Source: Trichopria drosophilae (Eukaryota; Arthropoda; Insecta; Hymenoptera; Diapriidae). Taken from it: DNA of 64,000 bases. The notes under the pieces are model-generated. The model was not told the origin of the DNA. It saw only the letters and a program-made list of their open reading frames with translations, and made no database searches. This document shows positions 48,302-58,429 of the stretch, piece by piece. The stretch spans positions 14,489,501 through 14,553,500 of the forward strand of contig CM059582.1 in the NCBI GenBank assembly GCA_030407085.1, given 5' to 3'. Within the stretch, counting starts at the first letter, position 1, and the number at the start of each line of letters is the position of its first letter. The position numbers and the translations under genes were made by a program.

Positions 48302-50892
48302 CTGAAATTGAAAATTTAATTAAAAATTTTACTTGAGTTCACTTTATTAGTATATTATGTAGCGTTTTGTCGAGTTAGTTAAGCATAAAATATTCAATCT
48401 GGATAATTTTTACTTATTATTTCTTCAATATTTCAGGCTTTAATAAGTACAAATAATATATTTTTTCTACTAACTACTCCACTTTTTACTAAATCCATAC
48501 GTATATAACATTGAGTTCATTTAGTATTCTTTGACAATAGCAGTATCATTTCCAAACAGATTTTTCATGCTAAAAACGATGGCACTAGCAGAATTTTCAT
48601 ATCACGTCTCATTTTCGAGGAAATTGAGGTTAAATGCGCCAAAATTTGAGCTTTTGGACATATTTGTTGTTTTTTATTATTGATTAGATCGTCTACAAAA
48701 AATATATCATCTATCTAATTCATTTAATTTACAGCGTCATATTATATGGTAAATTAATATACCATTAATAAACTTGTTTATGAAATTTAATGTACACGTC
48801 ACTGACAATATCAATATGTATAAAATTTTATTTTATTTACGTACATTAAATTTTTTTGTTTAGAGACACCAGTATAGTTACGATTGGCGCCACCAGATGC
48901 GCCTACTGTGAACGCCGCTTATGTGCGGAACCCGTTATAGAACTGGGATTTCAGTTAGTCAAAAGGCATCTTCTAAATTTCGGTTAATGCTTAAAAAATT
49001 ATTTCTAGATACAAATTTGTTATCATAAACATACTGAAAAATCTCGTTTTTTAAGTGTCTGGGTTTCAATGTTTCTGAATGTCGGGTTTTTGGAATATCG
49101 TGGATTTTAATGTCTGATTTTTTAGGTGGTGGCGTTATATTGGCGTATAAACAAAGCGATTTTTTAATATGTAACAACAAATTAGCAAAACACGTACTTT
49201 ATATTAAAATTTTGATTTTTATCGTAAGAATTGTAAGAATATTAAATAGTTTTGAAATCGTGTTATTATCGAATCTATATTATAGAAGCCTTAGACCGCG
49301 AAGTCAAGCATTGAAAGTAAGCTACTTATTTACTTGTTTAATGAATGCATCAAAAGAGAAAATTAATAATGCAGTGTTCATTTGCGAAACAATTAAAAAA
49401 CGTCGGATTACGTCTTAGCTCTTTGCGATATAGTATTAAGTATAGTTAACACCTATTTCTGTTTTTCCTTTTTGTAAGAGTGTACTAGTAATTCAAAAGT
49501 TTTTAAATATCAATTTAAAAAATCTTTAAGTATAAATATAACAGAAAATATTAATATAAATGCCAACTTTTGCCTGCTAACTCCAGCATCATATGTATCA
49601 CGAGAAAATCGTTATTTGTTAAGCATACTGTTGTTATAAATACAAAAATCCCAAAAAATGGCGTATAATAAATGTGGCATAGTTTAAAGAATAAAGATAG
49701 CCGATCCAATGTGCCCGTCAAAATATTCTTTAAGATCATTTGACAGTTTTTTAACCCCTTGGCTGTCGGAACGATTTCCACTGTTTTCACCAAAAGTCAT
49801 CGACTTTTATGAAACTTGTTACTCGGGGGTTATTGGGGTCGCTGATTACGAATCTGACCATACTTTTTTAAAATTCAAAATGGCAGAATAATTTTTCAAA
49901 ATCTTTCGGATTTGTTTGAAACTTGTTACTCGGGGGTTTCCGGGCTCGCTGATAACGAATCTGATATCTAATATTAAAAATGTATAAAGTGCGGTTTGGG
50001 GTTTCCAAAATCGTGCCAGCTAATGTTAAGGTATTAATTTAATCAGAAACTATTCTATATAATCACGTCAAGATTGACGTGTCTAATTTATTTTCATGTT
50101 AAATTCAAATAATTAATCCGACATTTTAAAATTTGTTTCAAAAGATTGATAAATTGGGATTCTAATACCCATATCAGATTTGAACGACAAACTTCGAGAA
50201 AATACAATATTTTTTAAATTTTAATTCAGCGCGTTGGGTCCAACCTTTTTAATATTCCATAAATAAGAAATGTCCAACATGTGGTCCCTCAGACTATCTA
50301 GTAAAATCAACGTATGTTTTTAATCTGCCTGCAAAAGATGTGATTAATCAATCATAATATGAATAAGATTTATATAGAACTGTTATTATGTCAAAATGGG
50401 ATTATCCTTTTAATCGTTGAATTAGGATTAAATAAATCCATTCCGTCTCTATTGCTTGACTAAAACTGCTTATGATTAAGCGTGATTAATTAAGGAAGAG
50501 TATTTTTATATCTATAGTTCACGTTTCCAATAATTATATACAGATTCGGTTTTTCTTGTATTTCTAAATGATTGAAAATTTACTTTTAAAGATTTTTAGT
50601 CACGTATTTTATGTACAAGTTCATGAAATTAATTTATATAAGCACCGCGACTTGTAATTCCCTCTACCGTCCATGTTAAGTCATACGACTATAATCGTCA
50701 ATAAGAAATAAGCAACATTCAACATTCATTGTACAACATTTAAAACTTTTATGTGATATTTCATATGACGTTAGAACCTCGTTACGTATTAAATGCATAT
50801 TTAAGAATTCTGAATTAGTAAACACAATATTATAATTAAACTATTTTTTATAATTCGCTATTTTGATTTTCTAAAACGGCACCATTAAATTT

Positions 50893-50970
<78 letters not shown>

Positions 50971-51164
50971 GTGATATTGGAAATCATATTACTAATTTTA
51001 GCTTCATTCTTCCAAGATTTAGTGTACTGCATATTTTACCATCGCGAACTCATGAAACAGAAATAAAATTCAAATGACGATAACTGTGGTAACCAGATCT
51101 ATTGTTATGCTTAACTCAATTAGACTCTATAGGTAAAGAGGTAGAATAATTACTGATACATTAC
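48302..51164 (-). other. nes: 2.9-kb nessy intron
   Basis: Contains GTCGGGTTTTTGG-type satellite units (about 49030-49110), dispersed-family copies with ACTTGTTACTCGGGGGTT and TCGCTGATTACGAATCTGA (about 49750-49970) beginning at a TTAACCCCTTGGCTG end, and a long (TC)n microsatellite (50896-50966). The plus-strand frame 49110-49418 partly covers satellite sequence and is not supported as a gene. Confidence 0.6.
50896..50966. repeat. (TC)n microsatellite, about 35 repeats
   Basis: An uninterrupted run of TC dinucleotides of about 71 bp, read as (GA)n on the nessy transcript. It starts about 200 bases downstream of the exon donor at 51164. Likely length-polymorphic. GA runs can also bind GAGA-type factors, but nothing here shows that. 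Confidence 0.97.
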
Positions 51165-51272
51165 CGTAATTCCAGTAGCCAAGTACGAGGCCACAGGCTG
51201 TGAAAAATAAATGTTGGGCGGTCGCATTTTTACCATAGAGCGTATACCTATGGATCAACGCAAATGGGAAAC
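51165..51272 (-). CDS. nes: nessy/LPCAT3-like acyltransferase, first exon visible in the window
   Basis: The acceptor TTTCAG precedes 51272 and the donor is GTAATG after 51165. The exon starts with two bases of a split codon and ends with one. It encodes FPFALIHRYTLYGKNATAQH, then LFFTACGLVLGYWNYG. The block (G)FPFALIHR..LYGK...QHLFFT..G matches the first luminal/transmembrane region of LPCAT3/nessy (GYP.ALLHR..LYGK...QHLYFT). An exon encoding the initiator Met and the first few dozen residues must precede it. Confidence 0.9.
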
Positions 51273-52992
51273 CTGAAACACAAATTAATAAATACCATAT
51301 TAGAGCATACAATAAAGAACAAGATGTTAAATAGGTAATGAAAGAAAGCAGTATTATGAAACCTTTAATAAGGTATTTAAATAAAATAAGGTATTAAACC
51401 TTTTATTATGAAATATCTTTTTCTATGAAAAATTAATACCATCAGAATTAAATAAATCCATTCCGTCTCTACAGCTTGACTAAAACTGCAGGTGAGTTAA
51501 TCGGATAGTAATATATTAACTTTTTTAGTTAGTTGATCCACAATTTTTTTTAAATAGAAAATAATATGAACAAAATTATAACCTCCATTGTGATTATAGA
51601 AATGATATCGTAAGGCATTATAATACCATATTATTAGTAAAAATAACGGTAATAATAATGTTTATTACACGACCAATTGCTCAATAATTCTTAATTTATT
51701 TCCAGTGTCAATAAAATAAATTGCAAATATATATATAAATTGCAGCAATTTTTTAAAAATAAATGCACTCTCACCTAAAAATTTGATTCTTGAAAAGGCA
51801 TTTCAATTCTTTTAACCCTTCACCCTGGTCAATATAAAAATCCATCAGATAAGCTTCAAACTCAATAGCTAGGGGTATTTTGAACCACAGATTAGGAATA
51901 TGATATCGCATTTGTAACATTTTTATAATTAAAAATGGCGGACGCAAAAATTAAAAATCATACAAATTTGCTTAAAACTTGTTATTTAGGGTCTTTTCCG
52001 GTCGCTGAATGCAAATATTACAGATTTGTTGTCAAATTTTCCAAATTTGCGAATTTTGTGAAATACAAAATGGCGGATGAAAAAACTCAAACTCACGCAG
52101 ATTGGGTTGAAACTTGTTATTTGGGAGTTTTCTGGGTCGGTGATAACGAATCCGGTATTTGTTTTTGTAAATTCATAATGACGGACGAATTTTAGAAAAT
52201 TCATTGGGATTCACTTGAAACTTTTTACTTGGGGGTCTTTACAAGAGTGAACATCATGCTCCAAAAAATTTGGCCAAAGTATTTTATTACGATATGTATT
52301 TTAAACATTTTTTCAAAAACTATATTATAAATAATCGTGGACTTTCTTCTCATTCGAGTATTATATGATACTATGTTCAAATAATTATTTTCTAACTCGT
52401 TTGAACAGTGAAAGACACAAGAAACGTCTATATCCTCCTCTAGGAAGTGGACGTGATTGTGCAGTATATGGAACATTGAATATTTCGTGGACTGTTCCGT
52501 ATTTTGCGCAACTCCCTGGCTTTCACAACCACCGATCGAAATATCGATAATGTTCACAGGCGAGGTCGTCTCAATTTTTGCGACATACGCCAAATACCAC
52601 CATTAATGCATTATCCTCATTATGGAAATGAAACGATGATGTAACGTCATTTTTGTTGAATGCATTGTTCAAATCAATGCGGTTGTCAGGTGCTTGATGT
52701 ATTTGCCGATAACACTGTAATTTTCTTACTTATAGCAATCACGTCAATTTTAGTATTTAAATTTAGCTTTTTAGTAGAGAATAGTAGACAAATCGTGCAA
52801 TTATCATTTTTTCTAGATACGCACAGTATAGGTGTATTTTAATATTTCAACCCTTTGGATTCAAAAAAAGAACATGCGTGTCATCACATCGATTTTTCTC
52901 GATTTTTGTTTGAAGATACCACGTAATTAATATATTTTTCATTGTTACGCGTTCATGTATAAACTTGTAAACAAAAGAAAAAAATAGTATAT

Positions 52993-53098
52993 TATGTAAC
53001 AAGGGCGCAAATACCGATCTTCGAAGACTACGAATTTTATCGCACGTGTGAAGCGGGGGTTATAATCACACTCACGATATATCGCCCATGTTACATAA
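52993..53098. mobile_element. Small palindromic element, ends TATGTAACAAGGGCG
   Basis: ATTATGTAACAAGGGCG at the left and CGCCCATGTTACATAAG at the right are inverted copies about 14 bp long around a 70-bp core. TA dinucleotides flank both sides. It is probably a MITE; the superfamily is uncertain. Confidence 0.5.
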
Positions 53099-53384
53099 GA
53101 TATTTTTTGATACGATGGGCATCGGGCTTGATAATTTGAGGGCGAAGACTTTACTGCGGGGCGCAAAAGCGAGTTCTACTCCCGGAGAGTTAAAAAAGTA
53201 ATTTTTTCTTTTAGTGAGTATGGTAATACTATTTGAACAAAGGATTTTACAAAAAATTGAATTTTTTGTAGCGTTTTTCGCAAATAAAAGTAAACTGAAT
53301 TGTAACTGACAACAAAAATTTCTATTGCTCAAGCAGTAGTCAAACATACTTAAAAGATCTATCCAAAATTTCAAGTTAAAAAGC

Positions 53385-53487
53385 GACTCAAAAAGCCGAC
53401 AGTTTAGAAAAACGACTTTCAAAAACTCGGTTCTCTTTACTGTAGGTTCAGGTTGATTTTTAGAGTCATCGGCTTTTTGAAAGTCGG
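53385..53487. repeat. Degenerate GCCGAC/GTCGGC foldback remnant
   Basis: AAAAAGCGACTCAAAAAGCC then GACAG at the left mirrors ATCGGCTTTTTGAAAGTCGG at the right. It uses the same short units as the hAT-like MITEs at 14.6-16.8 kb, but the outer ends and a target duplication are not recognisable. Confidence 0.5.
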
Positions 53488-54117
53488 CATATGAAACCCC
53501 CTCAAAAAACGCGTTCTTTTCTCCTTCATTTAAAATATTCCATGAGTGCAATAGTGGAATAAAAAAAATCTATTTTTTTAAGTTACAAGTCCAGTGTAAT
53601 CCCTTAATGCCAAACGCAAATGACTTCTCTTGTATCGGGCACTCGTTTGTGTTTTATATGAATTTATTGAAAACCTACAACATTAATTAACTCTGAAGAC
53701 TGTTATTGACTAAAATATACGTGAAACAAGGTGAAAAATCTGTGAAAATTTTGTAAAAATTGTAATTGCAATATTTTTTTTGCAAAACGCGCTTCTCCAT
53801 TTACTTATGTGTCCTAAAGGGACACTCTATTTGTCTTCAAACGGACTCCAGCATACTAGATTTTTTTATTGGCTTATTGATAAAATGGCGGTTTATACGA
53901 CGAAATATTTGTGTGCTTTTCAAAAATGCACTACATCGAACGTAAAAGTAAGTCTGTTTGAAAACAATCATTACTCGGGGTTTTTGATGTCGCTGATTAC
54001 GAATCTGATCCTAGTTTTGTTAAAATGAAGATGGCAGATACAATATGGAGGACCCAAAATATTAAATATTCATCGATTTTCGTGATTTTCAATATCCCCA
54101 TGGTTTTTGGGTCGCTG

Positions 54118-54893
54118 CGAGGGGTCAACCACTCACCAAAAAATATACAGGTATTCCCAAAAGTGTGAATATTCGTAGTTGCATTCCTAGTATTCCCAGT
54201 ATTCCCATCGTATTCCCGCTGTATTCCCAGTATTCTTATGACATACTCGTCATTTTCGTTGAATTCACAGCATTTCCAAAGTATCATCATTAATTCTAAC
54301 GCATTTTAAAACTTGTAATATACTCCTTAACTCATAATCTTACCACATTAATTAATTACTTATTAGATCCAGCTGTTCTACTACATGGTTCAACATGTCA
54401 ACGTTCTTAAATGAACAAATTTAACTTAATAGGTATAGATTTCAATTAATTTATTTACATGGTAATTTACATTGTTTTTAAACACAAAGATAACATTTAA
54501 AAAATTATTAATTTAAGAGGAATATTTAAACTTTTCATAGAGTTTTTCAATGTCAATACGGTCTGCACCTTTTATGGTAAAAGGATTGGACCCAATCATA
54601 CAATTTATTAGCACTTGGAAACTTTGTTGTAAGTTGACTTCATTTATAAAACTATTATATTTTAACAAATGAAAGTAAATCAATGCCGGTAGTTCCAATT
54701 ATTTCAAAATATTGTCAATCCCAAATATTTCCGAGTATTTCCAGATATTCTTGAGTATTTCCAAATATTTCCGAGTATTCCCAAGTATTCCTACACATTC
54801 CCAAGTGTTTACAAATATTCTCGAGTATTCCCTAGTATTCCCCAGTATTCCCGCTCAAATGTACATGTATTCCCACCAGTGGTTGACCCCTCG
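54118..54893. mobile_element. 776-bp hAT-like element, TIR CGAGGGGTCAACCACT, 8-bp TSD GGTCGCTG
   Basis: Perfect 16-bp terminal inverted repeats CGAGGGGTCAACCACT, bordered by the exact octamer GGTCGCTG on both sides (54110-54117, 54894-54901). Both subterminal regions carry many copies of a short (A)GTATTCCC unit in the same orientation, about 54150-54230 and 54720-54850. The core is AT-rich and non-coding. It was inserted into a copy of the dispersed GTCGCTGATTACG repeat. Confidence 0.9.
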
Positions 54894-54901
54894 GGTCGCT
54901 G

Positions 54902-57690
54902 GTAACAACATTTATTTAATAAAACTGTGAATATGAAACTGAAGCTAGCAGCAGATTCGCAGCAGCGGATTCTAGAAAACTGTGGAATTGGATCGTTTCT
55001 TATTAAAAATTACTTGCATTTAAACATTTTTAGACAAATGTTGATACAAATAATCTGTTTTTGGTCATTTTAATGGCTGAAAACCATAGTTTTTTCGAAT
55101 CCGCTGCTGCGAATCTGCTGCTGGCTTCAGCGTCATTTGTGAATATGATGGTTTTGCCAAATTTTTTTAATTATGGCATGTGTTTTATTTTCAAGTTTTC
55201 GAAGAGATTTGGGGGCTTTTGAATTGACAGGTTTTTTATGCTAACCTAACCTAGGCCTTTGGCAGTCATTTCCTGTCACTATCGTGAGCTAAAAAAAAGC
55301 CAAAGCACAAAATCTCTATTTCCCAGCATTAATGTACAAATTATTGGCTGACTATTTTAAAAAATGACATCTACCATATATACCATTCTCGAAAGTAAAA
55401 GCAATGACAAATATAATATTCTGCACTAAACAAGATCAAAATATAATTTTTCGGAAACCAATGGATCCTAAAAGGACCAAAGTTTTCGATTACATAGAAT
55501 TCGATTAAGATAACCACATTGAGTTAGTATAATATTGCATAGGATGATATAAGACTATAACATACTAATTTTATTTAAATTTATTCAATAGTTATGGCTC
55601 TGGAAGCGGTTGAATGCCTCGTCATCTAATTAGAGAAGCGTCTAAATGAATTAACGAGATCCATTGTCTTCGTCTACTCTGTTTTACATTTTTGAAAAAG
55701 CAGACATTCACAGTGTATTTGTAAACATTCTTAATAACATTCCAATCTTATTGAATATTTCCAAGTAATACAAACAATTTTATTGGCTACTATAACTTCT
55801 GATGTTACTTACACAAATATAGTAACAATATTATCACAAAATGAAGATATATGTAAAATTTTTTATTTTACATCATTATTGTTAAAAAAGTTAAGAAGTA
55901 TAAACAATTCAAACGTATTCAAATTTAATAGCGAAAATACCTTACAATTACTGTACATCAATTTAGAAAAGATATATGGTTCATATTCTTTATTTTGAAA
56001 TTACTATTCATATTTGTATTCTCATGATTATTAAGTTAAATTTCCAAAACTCAAAATGGCGTATTCAATATGACGAACTAAAATTATAGAAAGAACCATT
56101 GCTGGAATTTGATGATATTTTGTATTTAGAACCTATCGGTGCCGTTGATTATAGTTGGATATAATTATTTAAAACATCCAAAATGGCGGATGCAACATGG
56201 CGGAATAATATTTGAAACAAAATTGCGTTTCCATGCGTTAGGAAAGCAATATGACGAATTTTATTTGAAAAAGTACAGAAAAATTGGAAACATTTAATTT
56301 TATCAATTTTTTCAAAGCCCATAACGAATGTGCGATTCCTTTTAAATTATGAACAAACGTAAACAAAATAGTTGTAGTTTACTAGACAAACTTTACTTTT
56401 TAGCTTCATATAGTTTCCTTTTTAAAAATGGCGGAAACATGTAAAAATTTCGAAAAATACATCTTTTTATGAATTTTGATATGTATTTCAATGTCAAATG
56501 AATTTTTTTCGAGCGAAGTGTAAAATTTTGTTTGATTAAACATCTCGAGTCATTTTCCAGTGCATTTGACAGTTTTAATAATGGCGGATTGAATATGGCG
56601 GATACGGAAACGTGAAAATAACGAGTTGCCTAAAGATGAGCATCAATAAAAGTATAAAAATATTGATATTGTCCCATTTTTCTTTCTAGGTTTCATACTA
56701 AATAGAATCAAGATGCAATTATGAATTTTCAAAATTCAAAATGGCGTTTCCAATAAATACCTTTAATTTTCATGAAATTTATTACTCGAGGGATTTGAGG
56801 AAGTTGAATACGAATCTAATTGGTCTATTTATAACAAATTCGGGACAATCAAATTTGATTTATTAATAAGTCTATATTGCAGGCAAAAAGTATTTTCAAA
56901 AAAAAAGTTATTTTTCAAACGTCTCTTAATAATTATATTCTTTTGGAAAATAAAAACTGCACGGCTGACATCGGAAAAATTAGTTCATTGACCGTAAGAA
57001 GTTATACTTGCAGAAAAGCAAAACAGATCACTGAACATTATGATTACATCAAACTTCACAAAATGTTTGACATAATGGATTATCTGTTTTAAATTTTAAA
57101 TTAAGGACATTGCCTGCGCGGCCTCGTTCGATGTAGAAAAGAACTGAAGTGAACTTCGGGCGAATTAATAATGCAAAGATATTTTGCTATTCTCTTTCAA
57201 GAGTCGTTATAACTTAAAATATGTTCAAACAACTTTTGAATATCATCAGGATGTGCACATACATGTGGGGACGAGTTTATAAATTATTTATGTGTTAAAG
57301 AAACTTTAATGAGTGCCAATTCGAGACTTTCTAAGTGTGTTGGTGTTCCTTATAGCCGATTAACGTAAAAAGTTAACATTCGATACTTAATTTAATAAAA
57401 GCAGATGTTACTTTGTTTGTCGTCATTTGTAAGAATTAATATTTGATACTAACTTCTTTGTGAATTAGAAACACGAAAAATATTTATTAAAGTATTAAAT
57501 TATCTACATGTTTACGTTAACTATAATTTTAGACGCAGAAACTATTATTGAATGTTTTTATTTCTTATTCTAACGTACGGTCAGTTTCTACGTCAGAACG
57601 TAAAATGCTCTATTTCAAAACACTGATAATATATTCGTAATCATCGACCTCAAACATTTGTGCTTCATAAATTTAGTTTACGCACTACAT
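54902..57690. other. Region of dispersed repeats, no gene
   Basis: A palindrome-like pair (CAGCAGATTCGCAGCAGCGGA at about 54950 and its partial complement at about 55100) and several AAAATGGCG(G/T) units with AATACGAATCT (about 56050-56220, 56580-56600, 56740-56825). The open frames 55783-55998 and 56877-57092 have no recognisable features. Confidence 0.45.
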
Positions 57691-57700
57691 GAGTCTTTAA

Positions 57701-57901
57701 GCAATAAACAACGCCAATTTAAAAACCATACTAACCAAAAATAATACTAACAGAATTCATAGATATGCTCTACCATTAATTAATGAAATTAATAAAAATG
57801 CCTTTGATTTGCGAACACCAGTTAACAAATATGATCTTACTAATTTAACTTTATGGCCTAAACGCGTATTAAATTATCATAAACCAGTAATTTATAATTA
57901 A
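57701..57901 (+). pseudogene. Coding-like 66-codon frame without a start codon; unrecognised
   Basis: An open frame just after an in-frame TAA and running to TAA at 57899-57901, without any Met. The peptide (middle part RIHRYALPLINEINKNAFDL; end TLWPKRVLNYHKPVIYN) is non-repetitive, with Trp, Pro and His in a plausible globular pattern. It looks like the C-terminal end of a protein, possibly from a mobile element or the last exon of an unseen gene. I cannot name the family. The composition is AT-rich like the surroundings, so chance remains possible. Confidence 0.3.
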
Positions 57902-58429
57902 TTTTTAGATAATACGTTTATTTGTATATTTTTTTTATGTCACTCATCACTGCCGTCCACGTAAATTGTTATGACACGGATGAACAGATTCCAAACATTG
58001 TAAGCATAAATGATAAATGACGACTAACTCATAAACCTTGAACTTACATTTACGCCTCTTTACAATATCCAGTGATAATGCATTATTAGTCGAGATTTCT
58101 AATTTTTGAAAACCGATATTATCTCAATCACAGAAATTAGGTTATACCGATAAAAATACAAATATGAATGAAAGTACTCGATTAATGTCAGAATATTAGC
58201 AAATACAAATTACGCACTCTGAAATTTCATAACTTTCTCACTTTTTTTCATTTATTTGAAATAATATTTTACATGAATTTTACTTTTTATGAATGACCTG
58301 CAAATATTCATTTAAAATTCTTTCGAAACCATATAATGTAAAAAATGTGTAAAAATTTTTAAAAACGTTTCTAAATCAGCCTCAAAAATGGTTTAAAAAT
58401 CATTTATTTTAGCACCAAATTATCATGTT

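Larger units (their letters stand above)
24004..51272 (-). other. nes: Gene span: lysophospholipid acyltransferase 5 (MBOAT5/LPCAT3), nessy orthologue; seven exons found
   Basis: Minus-strand gene assembled from seven exons: 51272-51165, 48301-48179, 38665-38550, 37714-37556, 32088-31849, 30794-30486 and 24276-24004. Every boundary has a GT donor and AG acceptor and the phases agree. The total is 1,328 coding bases including the stop, about 442 residues; family members are usually 460-500. The product is a multi-pass ER membrane O-acyltransferase that re-acylates lysophosphatidylcholine and related lysophospholipids (Lands cycle), usually with polyunsaturated acyl-CoA. The N-terminal exon must end in phase 1 and lies right of 51272; I did not find it. 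The introns measure 2.9, 9.5, 0.8, 5.5, 1.1 and 6.2 kb. Confidence 0.92.
51273..54109. other. Upstream side of the visible nessy exons; repeats and small palindromes
   Basis: Includes a TTAACCCTTCACCCTGG end (about 51813), two tandem units with AAAATGGCGGA and ACTTGTTATTTGGG (about 51930-52250), and a single-copy-looking GC-richer stretch (about 52380-52620). Also present are a small GGGCG-ended palindrome (52993-53098), a block shared with 7.4 kb (about 53150-53205) and a GTCGGC-type hairpin (53385-53487). The missing nessy exon 1 could lie here but none met the phase and homology requirement. Confidence 0.45.

Noticed and set aside
49110..49418. 102-aa plus-strand ORF
   Set aside because: Its start overlaps satellite-type sequence and no family is recognisable; evidence too weak.
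52225..52593. 122-aa minus-strand ORF upstream of nessy, considered as exon 1
   Set aside because: It begins at TTG, has no donor in the required phase and no resemblance to the LPCAT3 N-terminus.
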